DNA of 64,000 nucleotides from Streptomyces sp. AP-93 (GCF_022808175.1 NZ_JALGBX010000001.1:62001-126000); one strand, 5' to 3'; counted from the first letter of the stretch, positions 46,129 to 54,789 are shown. Made by a program: numbers and translations. The notes: a model not told the origin generated them from the sequence alone.

Positions 46129-47978
46129 GAGTCCGCCCGGGCGGAGAGGGCTGCTGCGACCTGGGAGACCGTGAGCCAGTGGCCCGGGGCCAGGATCTTG
46201 GCCACCTGCGGGGCGAAGGCGGGGGAGGAGACGACGACCTCGGCGGTCGGGCCGTCCGCGACGATCTCGCCGCCGGCGAGGATCACCACGCGGTGGGCCA
46301 GCTCGGCGGCGAGCTCCACGTCGTGGGTGGCCAGGACGATGGCGTGGCCGTCGGCGGCGAGCCCGCGCAGGATCTCCACGAGGCGGGCCTTGGCGGCGTA
46401 GTCCAGCCCGCGGGTCGGCTCGTCGAGGAGCAGCAGGGCCGGGCGGCCGGTCAGGACCAGCGCCAGGGCGAGGGCCAGGCGCTGGCCCTCGGAGAGGTCG
46501 CGCGGGTGGGTGTCGTCGGGGACGTCGGGCAGGAGCGCGGCGACGAGCGCACGGCAGGTGCCGGGCGCCTGGCCGGCGTCGTGGTCGGCGGCGGTGCACT
46601 CGGCTGCGACGGTGTCGGCGTAGAGGAGGTCGCGGGGCTCCTGGGGGACGAGGCCCACGCGGGTCACCATCTCCGGGGGCGGCGTGCGGTGGGGGGTGCG
46701 GCCGCTGACCGTCACCTGGCCGGTGGTGGGCTCCAGGGTGCCGATGAGGGTGGCGAGGAGGGTGGACTTTCCGGCGCCGTTGCGGCCCATCAGGGCGATG
46801 GTCTCGCCCTTCGACACGGTGAGGGTGATGTCCCGGAGGACTTCGGCGCGGCCGCGGCGGAGGGAGAGGGCCCTTGCCGTGGCCGGCGGCGCTTGGGTGG
46901 GGGCCGGGGGGGTCGGGGCCGGGGTGGCCCCGGTGGCCCCGGTGGCCCCGGTGGCCCCGGTGGGGGCCACCGGCTGCGGGGTGGGGTGGCCGCGGCGGCG
47001 CAGCCGGGCGAGCAGGCCGGGGCGCGGCGATGGCGCGGGCGCGGGGTCGGGGTCGGAGCGGGGGCCCTGCGGGCGGCCGTCCCCTACCCACCCTTCGCCC
47101 GTTCCCCGGGGCTGCGCCCCGGACCCCTTGCGGGGCTCCGCCCCGGACCCCTTGCGGGGGGTTGCGGACAGGCGGGTCCGGAGAGGGGTGGCGCGGCGGC
47201 GGGCGTCGCGGATGGAGAGGGGGAGGGGGGACCAGGCGGCCAGGCGGCCGAGGGCTACCACCGGGGGGTGGACCGGGGAGATGGCCATGATGTCCGACGG
47301 GGTGCCCAGGACGGGGGGTGCGCCCGGGGAGGGCAGGAGCAGGACGCGGTCGGCGTACTGGACGACCCGCTCCAGGCGGTGTTCCGCCATCAGGACGGTC
47401 GTGCCCAGGTCGTGGACCAGGCGTTGCAGGACGGCCAGGACTTCTTCCGCTGCCGCCGGGTCGAGGGCCGACGTCGGCTCGTCCAGGACCAGGACGCGCG
47501 GGTGCGGGGTCAGGACCGAACCGATCGCCACCCGCTGCTGCTGTCCGCCGGACAGGGTGGCGATGGGGCGGTCGCGGAGGTCGTTCAGGCCGAGGAGGTC
47601 GAGGGTTTCCTCGACGCGGCGGCGCATGACGGAGGGCGGCAGGCCCAGGGACTCCATGCCGTAGGCGAGCTCGTCCTCGACGACGTCCGTCACGAAGTGG
47701 GCCAGCGGGTCCTGGCCGACCGTGCCGACCACGTCCGCGAGTTCCCGCGGCTTGTGCGTGCGGGTGTCGCGGCCGGCGACCGTGACCCGGCCCGTGAGGG
47801 TGCCCCCGGTGAAGTGCGGGACCAGGCCCGAGACCGCGCCGAGGAGGGTGGACTTGCCGACGCCGGAGGGGCCGACCAGGAGGGTCAGCTCCCCTTCCGG
47901 GAGCGTGAAATCGGCGTGCGCGAGGGAGGGGGCGGTCGCGCCCTCGTACGTCACCGAGACGTCTTCGAAATGGATCAC
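46125..47978 (-). CDS. ECF transporter fused A-A' ATPase
   Basis: 617 residues with two ABC domains. First: Walker A GPSGVGKST near residue 40, signature LSGGQQQR and Walker B VLVLDEPTSALD. Second, from residue ~370: Walker A GRNGAGKST, LSEGQRLALA and LLLLDEPTRGLD. The ~110-residue linker (residues ~260-370) is odd: it includes translated copies of a dispersed GC-rich repeat and a GATGATGATGAT run encoded by nine-base units. The fused ATPase energises the T and S components. It starts 6 bases after the T-component stop. Confidence 0.92.
   Translation of the reverse strand: MIHFEDVSVTYEGATAPSLAHADFTLPEGELTLLVGPSGVGKSTLLGAVSGLVPHFTGGTLTGRVTVAGRDTRTHKPRELADVVGTVGQDPLAHFVTDVVEDELAYGMESLGLPPSVMRRRVEETLDLLGLNDLRDRPIATLSGGQQQRVAIGSVLTPHPRVLVLDEPTSALDPAAAEEVLAVLQRLVHDLGTTVLMAEHRLERVVQYADRVLLLPSPGAPPVLGTPSDIMAISPVHPPVVALGRLAAWSPLPLSIRDARRRATPLRTRLSATPRKGSGAEPRKGSGAQPRGTGEGWVGDGRPQGPRSDPDPAPAPSPRPGLLARLRRRGHPTPQPVAPTGATGATGATGATPAPTPPAPTQAPPATARALSLRRGRAEVLRDITLTVSKGETIALMGRNGAGKSTLLATLIGTLEPTTGQVTVSGRTPHRTPPPEMVTRVGLVPQEPRDLLYADTVAAECTAADHDAGQAPGTCRALVAALLPDVPDDTHPRDLSEGQRLALALALVLTGRPALLLLDEPTRGLDYAAKARLVEILRGLAADGHAIVLATHDVELAAELAHRVVILAGGEIVADGPTAEVVVSSPAFAPQVAKILAPGHWLTVSQVAAALSARADS
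46926..46966. repeat. 9-base tandem repeat (CCCCGGTGG) in the ATPase linker
   Basis: Four exact units, translated as repeated Gly-Ala-Thr triplets between the two ATPase domains. Confidence 0.8.
47084..47170. repeat. GC-rich dispersed repeat inside the ATPase coding region
   Basis: Shares CTACCCACCCTTCGCCCG and GTTCCCCGGGGCTG-CGCCCCGGACCCC with the intergenic array at 40890-41095. It is read in frame as part of the linker (residues ~271-298, containing PRKGSGAEPRKGSGAQPRGT). Confidence 0.85.
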
Positions 47979-47984
47979 GGGGGC

Positions 47985-49286
47985 TTAAGCCTCCTTCGGT
48001 AGCGGGGCCACCAGTGCCGGGAGCAGGCCGATCAGGATCGCCGCGGCCGGCCAGAGCGGGAGGGTCGGGACGACCAGGGGGACGACGCCGGGGCGCAGGG
48101 CCTCCGGGTCCAGGGACGCGGCGCGGATCAGCAGCGCCGCCACCGCCGCGCCCGACCCGGCGACCAGCCAGGCCCGTACGCCCCACCGGTCCGGCCGGTA
48201 CCGGGTCCGGATCGACCGGCGGCCGCCGAGCCGCAGCCCGGCCAGGGCCAGGAGGAGGGAGAAGAGGAGGAGGGTGAGGCCGTAGCCGGCGCCCTCCGCC
48301 GCCAGCAGCCCGTAGGTACCCGCACACATGCCGAGCAGCCCGCCGAGGGTGAGCACGTTGGTGGTGTGGCGGACGGCGGCGGGGACCTGCGCGGTGCGGC
48401 CGTAGCCGCGGGCGTCCATCGAGGCGGCGATGGCGATGGAGCGTTCCAGTGCGCCCTCCAGCACCGGCAGGCCGATCTGGAGGATCGCCCGGATCCCTCC
48501 CGTGGGACGGCCGCGCAGGCGGCGGGCCGTACGGAGCCGGACCACGTCCGCGACCATGTTCGGCGCGAAGGTCATCGCGACGACCACGGCGACGCCGACC
48601 TCGTACAGGGCCGCGGGCAGGGACTTCAGCAGCCGCGCAGGGTTCGCGAGGGCATTGGCGGCGCCGACGCAGATGAGGAGGGTGGCCAGCTTCGCGCCGT
48701 CGTAGAAGGCGAAGACGAGCTGCTCGGCGGTGACCCGGCCGCCGAGCCGGATGCCCTGCGTCCAGTCCGGGAGCGGGACCTCGGGGAGCGTGAAGAGGGT
48801 GTGCGTGCCGGGGATGGGCGAGCCGAGGAGCATGGAGAAGACGAGGCGCAGGCCGATGACGAAGAGCCCGAGCTTGACGAACGCCCCGTAGGAACGCGCC
48901 CAGGGCGCGTCGGTGCGGCGGGCCGCGACCACGTACCCGGCGACGCCGACGATCAGGCCGAGGAGAAGCGGGTTGGTGGTGCGCGAGGCGGCGGTGGCGA
49001 GCCCGAGGGCCCACAGCCACCAGGCACCCGCGTGCAGGGCGTTGCCACGCGTGGCCTCGGGGGCTTGCCATTTCTTCTTGTACGTCGGCACGTGCTGGGT
49101 GCCGGTTGCCTGGTCGGCGACCCGGCCGGTCGGGGGTGGGACGTCGCCTGCCGCGCCGTGGGGCGTGCGCCCGGCCTGCGGCCGGGCGGGGTTCCCACCC
49201 GCACCACCCGTGCGGGTGGACGGGCGGGTGCGGGTGGCCCTCGTGGGTGGCCGAGCGCCGTCGGCGACCGCCCCGCCGTCCGTCAT
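47985..49286 (-). CDS. ECF transporter T component with long N-terminal extension
   Basis: 433 residues. The N-terminal ~85 residues are disordered (Arg/Thr/Gly/Pro). The membrane part resembles EcfT/CbiQ: LLLGLIVGVAGYVVAARR, the TFAPNMVADVVRLRTARRLRG coupling motif (Ala-Arg-x type), and MDARGYGRTAQV as the second conserved motif. It links the ATPases to the S component. ATG 49286 overlaps the upstream SCO2322-like stop (ATGA), consistent with translational coupling. Confidence 0.88.
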   Translation of the reverse strand: MTDGGAVADGARPPTRATRTRPSTRTGGAGGNPARPQAGRTPHGAAGDVPPPTGRVADQATGTQHVPTYKKKWQAPEATRGNALHAGAWWLWALGLATAASRTTNPLLLGLIVGVAGYVVAARRTDAPWARSYGAFVKLGLFVIGLRLVFSMLLGSPIPGTHTLFTLPEVPLPDWTQGIRLGGRVTAEQLVFAFYDGAKLATLLICVGAANALANPARLLKSLPAALYEVGVAVVVAMTFAPNMVADVVRLRTARRLRGRPTGGIRAILQIGLPVLEGALERSIAIAASMDARGYGRTAQVPAAVRHTTNVLTLGGLLGMCAGTYGLLAAEGAGYGLTLLLFSLLLALAGLRLGGRRSIRTRYRPDRWGVRAWLVAGSGAAVAALLIRAASLDPEALRPGVVPLVVPTLPLWPAAAILIGLLPALVAPLPKEA

Positions 49287-49948
49287 CGGCTGCGGCGGCG
49301 GGACTGCCAGAAGGCGGCCGCGCCCAGGGCGGCCACCGCCGCGATGCCCGCGAGGAGGCCCGCCGATGGGCCCCCGCCGCCGTCGGAGTCGGCGGCGGGC
49401 TTGTCCGCGGCAGGGGCGGTCGCGGTCGCCGTGTCCGCGACGGGTTCGCCGCAGCCCTGCTTCGGGTAGCCCGCGATCGCGCACAGCAGCGCCGCGCTGT
49501 TGTAGCGCAGCGGCTTGGCCACCTCCGCCAGTGCCTCGGCCGTCGTGGCGTCCGGGCCGACCTGTGCGCAGGCCGTGCGCGGAGCGTCCTGCGGCGGGGT
49601 CTCGCCCGCCTGGGCTTCGGCGGGCGTGCCGAAGTCGATGACCAGGGCGATCCGCTTCTTGCCCGTCACCGGGGCGGTGGCCGAGCAGATGGCCGCGAAG
49701 TCGGCGTCCGCGCGCGGCGGGGCGGCCTGATCGGCCGCGTCCTTGCTCACCACGAAGTGGAAGCCCTGCACGGAGCCGTCCGCCGGACGCAGCGAGGAGG
49801 GGCCCTGGGTGGCGTACGCCCACGTGCCTCCCGCGCCGCCCCAGAACGACCAGTAGCGGTAGGTCGAGGCCAGGGCGGGGGACGCGGCCAGCAGGGTCAG
49901 GACGACACCGAGCACGAAGGCCGGCAGAGCCGGACGGCGCCGCCGCAT
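49283..49948 (-). CDS. SCO2322 family secreted protein, tail-anchored
   Basis: 221 residues. A signal peptide (ALPAFVLGVVLTLLAASPALA) is followed by STYRYWSFWGGAGGTWAYAT, a beta-rich domain (VQGFHFVVSKD, KKRIALVIDFGTPAE) with several Cys, and a C-terminal membrane helix (AGLLAGIAAVAALGAAAFW) before QSRRRSR. It matches the SCO2322 family, which is found with ECF transporters. Its ATG shares a TGATG overlap with the upstream barrel gene. Possibly the second domain of a cobalamin-capture pair; function inferred. Confidence 0.85.
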   Translation of the reverse strand: MRRRRPALPAFVLGVVLTLLAASPALASTYRYWSFWGGAGGTWAYATQGPSSLRPADGSVQGFHFVVSKDAADQAAPPRADADFAAICSATAPVTGKKRIALVIDFGTPAEAQAGETPPQDAPRTACAQVGPDATTAEALAEVAKPLRYNSAALLCAIAGYPKQGCGEPVADTATATAPAADKPAADSDGGGGPSAGLLAGIAAVAALGAAAFWQSRRRSR

Positions 49949-51210
49949 CAGAGCTGGTTCCGCTTCCGGCGGCCGCTCAGCACGATGCCGATGCCCATGC
50001 CGGCCGCCGCGCCCGCGAGGATCATCCACCAGACGTTGCTGCCGGAGTCCTTCTCCTTCTTCTCGTCCTTCTTGTCCGCCGGCTGCGCCGACGCCTTCGC
50101 GGAGGCGTCCTGCGGCGCTGGGCCCGTCGCGTTCAGCGCCGCGACCAGGTCGGTGCCGCCGAAGGACTTCGGGTCGGTGCCGGTCGCGTGCGCGGCCAGG
50201 ACCAGGGTGCCGAGCCCGGCCGGGTTGCCCTTGGACCACTCGGCGGAGTTGGCCTTCAGCCACTCCAGCGCGCCCGCCGCGGACTGCTTGTGCCCGGCCG
50301 CGGCCAGGGCGATCACCGCATCGGCGGTGTTGCCCGTGTCCGGGGTCGTCTGGTCGGAGCCCGGGGTGAGGGCGGTGAGGTGGCCGTCCTTCTTCAGGGC
50401 CTCGGCCAGGTATCCGGCCGCGCCCTGGGCCGCCGCCGCCGGGTCACCGGCGGTCGCCGGGCAGGCGAGCGCGGCCGCGGGGGTGTCCGTAGGAGAGGAG
50501 GAAGGGGAGACGAGCGCGCCTTTGCCGAGGCCGGCGAGTACGGCGGCGGCCGTCGCGTCGGCGTTGGCGGGGAGCTTGCCGTCGGCCGTCGGCTGGTAGG
50601 CGAAGGCGCCCCGGTCGGCGGCCGGCTCGGCCGAGCAGCCGAGCTGGAAGGCGAGCAGCCCCTCGTACGCGGACTTGCCGGTCTTCGACTTGACCTCGGC
50701 CGGCTTCTCGCCCGCCGCGGAGAGCGCGCTGATCACCACGGAGGTGGAGCTGGCCTCGCTCGGGGAGCCGGGTACGTAGGCCCAGCCGCCGTCCGCGTTC
50801 TGGACGGACTTCAGCCAGTCCACGCCCTTCTTCACCGCCGCGTCCTGGCCGCCGAGCGCCTTCAGCGCCTGCACGGCCACCGCGGTGGCGTTCGTGTCGA
50901 GCATCGTCTTCGCGTCGCACGCGGCTGCCGTGTCCGCGCGGAAGGAGGCGAAGCCGCCGTCGGCGCACTGCTGGCCGACGAGCCAGTCCACGGCCTGCTG
51001 CGCGGGCTTCAGGCCCACGGTGTGCTGGGCGAGCAGCGCGAACGACTGCCGCCACACCCCGTCGTACGTCGGGTCGTTCTTGCCGAAGAGCCCGGAGGGG
51101 ACGACGGGCGCCGGGGACGGCGTCGCGACATCGGCGAGGGCCGCGGGGGCCGCGCCCACGCAGAGCACGGCGGAGACGGCGAGCGTGGCGGCGCTGCGGC
51201 GGACGTTCAT
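49948..51210 (-). CDS. Secreted prenyltransferase/squalene-oxidase-repeat alpha-barrel protein (transcobalamin-like)
   Basis: 420 residues. Signal peptide LAVSAVLCVGAAPAALA is followed by an alpha/alpha barrel of repeated units with WL..QQCADGGFASF, WLKSVQNADGGWAYVPG and GTLVLAAHATG. A Lys-rich stalk leads to a C-terminal membrane helix (WWMILAGAAAGMGIGIVLSG). Despite the enzyme-like family name, this barrel resembles the alpha6/alpha6 domain of intrinsic factor and transcobalamin. It is the first gene after a cobalamin riboswitch and is coupled (TGATG) to the rest of an ECF operon, so B12 or B12-analogue binding is the favoured role. Confidence 0.85.
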   Translation of the reverse strand: MNVRRSAATLAVSAVLCVGAAPAALADVATPSPAPVVPSGLFGKNDPTYDGVWRQSFALLAQHTVGLKPAQQAVDWLVGQQCADGGFASFRADTAAACDAKTMLDTNATAVAVQALKALGGQDAAVKKGVDWLKSVQNADGGWAYVPGSPSEASSTSVVISALSAAGEKPAEVKSKTGKSAYEGLLAFQLGCSAEPAADRGAFAYQPTADGKLPANADATAAAVLAGLGKGALVSPSSSPTDTPAAALACPATAGDPAAAAQGAAGYLAEALKKDGHLTALTPGSDQTTPDTGNTADAVIALAAAGHKQSAAGALEWLKANSAEWSKGNPAGLGTLVLAAHATGTDPKSFGGTDLVAALNATGPAPQDASAKASAQPADKKDEKKEKDSGSNVWWMILAGAAAGMGIGIVLSGRRKRNQL

Positions 51211-51339
51211 GGCGGGGCGGGGGCCTCTCGTGCTGGGGACCCGGAGGCAGGCAGCACAGCAACGGAGGCTGGCACCGGGCTCCGGCTCCGTTTACCTCGA
51301 CGGTGCCGGCCGCCGGAGGGCCCGGCGGCACGAGCCGCG

Positions 51340-51470
51340 CACCTCCGGCACGGGGCAATCCGGCTCCCCGCCCCGATGCTGCCGGGGAGGGTCACGGTTG
51401 CGGGTCAGCGCCGGATTCGCACCGGCTTCCCCCCGTACGGAAGTGTGGACGACGCCCATACTCTACCGGC
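51340..51470 (-). promoter_or_regulatory. Cobalamin (B12) riboswitch
   Basis: On the minus strand, GAAGCCGGTGCGAATCCGGC and then GCTGACCCGCAACCGT (plus coordinates 51394-51430) are the conserved B12-box core. It is followed by GGAGCCGGATTGCC (51353-51367) as the E-loop segment. A hairpin (CGCCGG-N5-CCGGCG type, around 51309-51328) lies between it and the start codon at 51210 and may be the expression platform. Boundaries are approximate. Confidence 0.92.
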
Positions 51471-51511
51471 CCGTAGCTCCGGTATCCGGTGGCGCCGCCC
51501 ACCCGCACCCC

Positions 51512-52576
51512 TTACACGGCGCGGTACGTCACGGGGTCGCTGCCCGGCACCGCCTCCGCGCGGCCCTGCTTCACCAGACGCCGCAGGTGGGCCTCCGCTT
51601 CGGAGACGGCGATGTTGCGGGAGCCGTACGGGATCTGCTCCCAGGGCCGGTTCCACTCCATCCGCTCCGCCAGCGCCCACGGGGTCAGCGGCTCGGCGGC
51701 GAGCAGGTCCCGCAGCCCGGTCAGCCGCTCCTCGTGGTGCTCCAGGAGCTCCCGTACGCGGGCCGGGGCGTCCGTGAAGGCGTGCTGGTGGGCCGGGAGC
51801 ACCTCGGCGGGCCGGAGGCGGCCGATGCGTTCGAGGGAGTCGAGGTAGTCGCCGAGGGGGTCGGTGACCTGCTCCGAGGAGGGGTCCTCGTAGAGGCCGA
51901 TGTGCGGGGAGATCCCGGGCAGCAGGTGGTCCCCGGAGAAGAGGCGGCCGTTGCCGGGCAGGTTCGCCGGGTGCTTCTCCTCCAGGTGCAGGCAGACGTG
52001 GCCGGGGGTGTGCCCGGGGGTCCAGATCGCCCGCAGCCGGCGGCCGGCCAGCGGCAGCAGCTCGGCGGGCACGATCTCCCGGTCGGGGACGGCGGCCCGC
52101 AGCCCCGGCAGGGTGCTCATGCGGCCGCTCGTGCGAGCCGCGCGCAGCGGGGCGATGTGCTCCTCGGGGGCTCCGGAGAGGGCCAGCTTCTCGCTCATGT
52201 AGTCGAACCAGACGCCGGGTTCGGAGGCCCGGGTCCGCACCACGATCTCGCTGTCGGCGGCGTGCATGGCGATCCAGGCGCCGGACGCCTCGCGGACCTG
52301 GCCGGACAGGCCGTGGTGGTCGGGGTGGTGGTGGGTGATGACCACGCCGTGGACGTCGGCGACGGCGATGGAGAGGGCGCCGAGGCCGGCGACGAGGGTG
52401 TCCCAGGACGCGGGGTCGTCCCAGCCGGTGTCGATGAGGACCGGGCCGCGGTCGGTGTCGAGGACGTGGACGAGGGTGTGGCCGAGCGGATTGTCGGGGA
52501 TGGGGACCTTGATGCCCCACACGCCGCCGCCGTGATCGGTGACGTGAGGTGCCACGTCCGGGGTGTCCTCTGCCAT
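51512..52576 (-). CDS. MBL-fold metallo-hydrolase with C-terminal winged-helix-like region
   Basis: 354 residues. Metal-binding motif THHHPDHHG (the HxHxDH signature) lies near residue 82. Further ligands are in TPGHTPGHVCLHL and FSGDHLLPGISPHIG, with the final His at LPAHQHAF. The last ~80 residues form a helical domain typical of glyoxalase-II-like hydrolases. It is divergent from the ALDH-ferredoxin pair across a gap of KstR-like half-sites, so it probably belongs to the same regulon. Substrate unknown; a thioester or lactone is plausible. Confidence 0.88.
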   Translation of the reverse strand: MAEDTPDVAPHVTDHGGGVWGIKVPIPDNPLGHTLVHVLDTDRGPVLIDTGWDDPASWDTLVAGLGALSIAVADVHGVVITHHHPDHHGLSGQVREASGAWIAMHAADSEIVVRTRASEPGVWFDYMSEKLALSGAPEEHIAPLRAARTSGRMSTLPGLRAAVPDREIVPAELLPLAGRRLRAIWTPGHTPGHVCLHLEEKHPANLPGNGRLFSGDHLLPGISPHIGLYEDPSSEQVTDPLGDYLDSLERIGRLRPAEVLPAHQHAFTDAPARVRELLEHHEERLTGLRDLLAAEPLTPWALAERMEWNRPWEQIPYGSRNIAVSEAEAHLRRLVKQGRAEAVPGSDPVTYRAV

Positions 52577-52591
52577 GAGGGGCTCCGCTCT

Positions 52592-52646
52592 AACGAGAAC
52601 AGGTCCAACGGACCAACGAGAACAGGTCTAACGAGAACGTGTTGCA
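52592..52646. promoter_or_regulatory. Tandem AACGAGAAC repeats and KstR-like site upstream of the MBL gene
   Basis: A 19-base unit beginning AACGAGAACAGGTC occurs at 52592-52610 and 52615-52633 (one base different), and AACGAGAACGTG begins at 52631. The last overlaps GAGAACGTGTTGCA, one mismatch from TnnAACnnGTTnnA. Confidence 0.55.
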
Positions 52647-52758
52647 ATAGTCGCCCAAGTCGACCACTTCTGCGGCCTCCTGACTAGTCGTTGGATCTTT
52701 GGGGTCTCGGGCGAAGTGGCGAGAGGGCGGTTCGGTCAGGGCCGTGGACTCCTAGAAC

Positions 52759-52777
52759 TAGAACTGGTATCAGTTCT
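52759..52777. promoter_or_regulatory. KstR-like palindromic operator upstream of the aldehyde dehydrogenase
   Basis: TAGAACTGGTATCA is one mismatch from TnnAACnnGTTnnA and is embedded in a perfect palindrome AGAACTG-GTAT-CAGTTCT (52760-52777). A second TAGAAC half-site begins at 52753. It is 30 bases before the ALDH ATG. Confidence 0.68.
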
Positions 52778-52806
52778 GGAACGCCAAGCCGCAGGAGGCA
52801 TCAGCC

Positions 52807-54285
52807 ATGACCGAGCTCGTGGAACACGGAAAACTGTTCATCGGCGGTGAGTGGACGGATCCGCTGGGCTCCGACACGATCAAGGTCGTCTCGCCCCACA
52901 CCGGGCAGGTCATCGGCAGCGTCCCGCACGCCTCGAAGGCGGACGTCGACCGGGCCGTCGCCGTGGCCCGCAAGGCCTTCGACGAGGGCCCCTGGCCGCG
53001 CACCACGCTCGAAGAGCGGATCGCCGTGGTGACCAGGATCAAGGACGCCATAGCCGTCCGCCACGAGGAGATCGCCCGCTCGATCAGCTCGCAGAACGGG
53101 TCCCCGTACTCCTGGAGCATCCTCGCCCAGGCCCTCGGCCCGATGATGGTCTACGACGCCGCGATCACCGTGGCCCGCGACTACCCCTACGAGGAGTTCC
53201 GCCAGGGCGTCCTCGGCCCGATCCTCGTCCGCCGCGAGGCCGTCGGCGTCGTCGCCGCCGTCATCCCGTGGAACGTCCCGCAGTTCGTGGCCGCCGCCAA
53301 GCTGGCGCCCGCGCTGCTCACCGGCTGCACGGTGATCCTCAAGCCGTCCCCGGAGGCGGTCCTCGACTCCTACATCCTCGCCGACATCGCCCGCGAGGCC
53401 GGACTGCCCGAGGGCGTGCTGTCGATCCTGCCCGCCGACCGCGAGGTCAGCGAGTACCTCGTCGGCCACCCGGACGTGGACAAGGTCGCCTTCACCGGCT
53501 CCGTCCCCGCCGGCCGGCGGGTCATGGAGGTCGCCTCGAAGAATCTCACCCGCGTGACCCTCGAGCTCGGCGGCAAGTCCGCGGCCGTCATCCTCCCGGA
53601 CGCCGACCTCGACACCGCCATCGCCGGCATCGTCCCCGCGGCCTGGATGAACAACGGCCAGGCCTGCGTGGCCCAGACCCGCGTCCTCGCCCCGCGCAGC
53701 CGCTACGAGGAGATCGCCGAGGCACTCGCCGCCGCGGCCTCCGCGCTGGTCGTCGGCGACCCGCTCGACCCCGCGACGCAGATCGGCCCGCTGGTGGCCA
53801 GGCGGCAGCAGCAGCGCTCCCTCGACTTCATCCGGATCGGCCAGGAGGAGGGCGCCAAGGTCCTGTCCGGCGGCGGGCGTCCGGCGGGACAGGGCCTGGA
53901 CCAGGGCTGGTACGTGGAGCCGACCCTCTTCGGAGACGTCGACAACTCGATGCGGATCGCCCGCGAGGAGATCTTCGGCCCGGTCGTCTGCCTGATCCCG
54001 TACGGCGACGAGGCGGAGGCCCTACGCGTCGCCAACGACTCGGAGTTCGGGCTCAGCGGCAGCGTCTGGACCGGCGACGTGGAGCACGGCATCGACTTCG
54101 CCCGGCAGGTGCGGACCGGCACCTTCAACGTGAACACCTTCAGCCTGGACATGCTCGGGCCGTTCGGCGGCTACAAGAACAGCGGCGTCGGGCGGGAGTT
54201 CGGCCCGGAGGGGCTGAGCGAGTACCTGGAGCACAAGATGATCCACCTCCCGGCAGGGTACGCACCCCCCGCGGCCGGTGCGTGA
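52807..54285 (+). CDS. Aldehyde dehydrogenase (NAD-dependent, KstR-regulon type)
   Basis: 492 residues. NAD-binding VAAVIPWNVPQFVAAAKLAP and FTGSVPAGRRVME, catalytic Glu in VTLELGGKSAAV, catalytic Cys in MNNGQACVAQTR, and EEIFGPVVCLIPY near the end. It is similar in pattern to the mycobacterial ALDHs found in the steroid regulon. The product of P450-alcohol oxidation is a logical substrate. The stop overlaps the ferredoxin start (TGATG). Translation starts 34 bases after a palindrome. Confidence 0.92.
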   Translation: MTELVEHGKLFIGGEWTDPLGSDTIKVVSPHTGQVIGSVPHASKADVDRAVAVARKAFDEGPWPRTTLEERIAVVTRIKDAIAVRHEEIARSISSQNGSPYSWSILAQALGPMMVYDAAITVARDYPYEEFRQGVLGPILVRREAVGVVAAVIPWNVPQFVAAAKLAPALLTGCTVILKPSPEAVLDSYILADIAREAGLPEGVLSILPADREVSEYLVGHPDVDKVAFTGSVPAGRRVMEVASKNLTRVTLELGGKSAAVILPDADLDTAIAGIVPAAWMNNGQACVAQTRVLAPRSRYEEIAEALAAAASALVVGDPLDPATQIGPLVARRQQQRSLDFIRIGQEEGAKVLSGGGRPAGQGLDQGWYVEPTLFGDVDNSMRIAREEIFGPVVCLIPYGDEAEALRVANDSEFGLSGSVWTGDVEHGIDFARQVRTGTFNVNTFSLDMLGPFGGYKNSGVGREFGPEGLSEYLEHKMIHLPAGYAPPAAGA

Positions 54286-54518
54286 TGGGTGACCGGTGGC
54301 ACGTCGAGGTGGACCGGGGGGTCTGCATCGGCTCGGGGATGTGCGTGAACCACGCACCTGAGGGCTTCGCCCTCGACTCGGCGCGGCAGTCGCATCCGCG
54401 GGTCGCGGAGACGGACGCGAGCGAGCCGGTGCTCGCGGCGGCGGAGGGGTGCCCGGTCGAGGCGATCGCGATCACGCTGCTGGGCAGTGGCGAGGCGGTG
54501 TTCCCTCCGGAGGAGTGA
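54285..54518 (+). CDS. [3Fe-4S]-type ferredoxin (probable P450 electron donor)
   Basis: 77 residues. Cluster ligands are visible in CIGSGMC (a missing fourth ligand is replaced by Gly, as in 3Fe-4S ferredoxins) and AEGCPVEAI. The start overlaps the ALDH stop and is translationally coupled. Such ferredoxins often feed bacterial P450s; the CYP125-like gene 11 kb away with the same operator is the natural partner. A reductase is not seen in the window. Confidence 0.9.
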   Translation: MGDRWHVEVDRGVCIGSGMCVNHAPEGFALDSARQSHPRVAETDASEPVLAAAEGCPVEAIAITLLGSGEAVFPPEE

Positions 54519-54639
54519 GGGGGCCGCCGGGGGGCCGGGGCCGGGGTTCGGGCCCAGGCCCCGCTGCTCCGGGCGGTGCCCTGCCCTGCCCTGGCGGGCC
54601 CCCGGCCCCCGGATCCGTTGCCGCGTGCGGCGCCGTTGC

Positions 54640-54695
54640 CGGGGACCAGTCCCCGGACCCCTGCGCCTCAAACGCCGGCGGGGCTGGATTTGGCC
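54640..54695. repeat. GC-rich dispersed intergenic repeat
   Basis: GCGCCTCAAACGCCGGCGGG, with GGGCTGG following, is another copy of the element at 12848 and 9256. It lies within the ~270-base gap after the ferredoxin gene, together with GGGGCCGCCGG-type pairing. Confidence 0.8.
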
Positions 54696-54789
54696 GACGT
54701 CGGCCTGCACGTGCGGGCGTGTGAGACTCGTGCCACGACTGCCCGGCGTACGTGAACGGGCGGCATGGTGAGGGTGGGGAACGAGCGGT

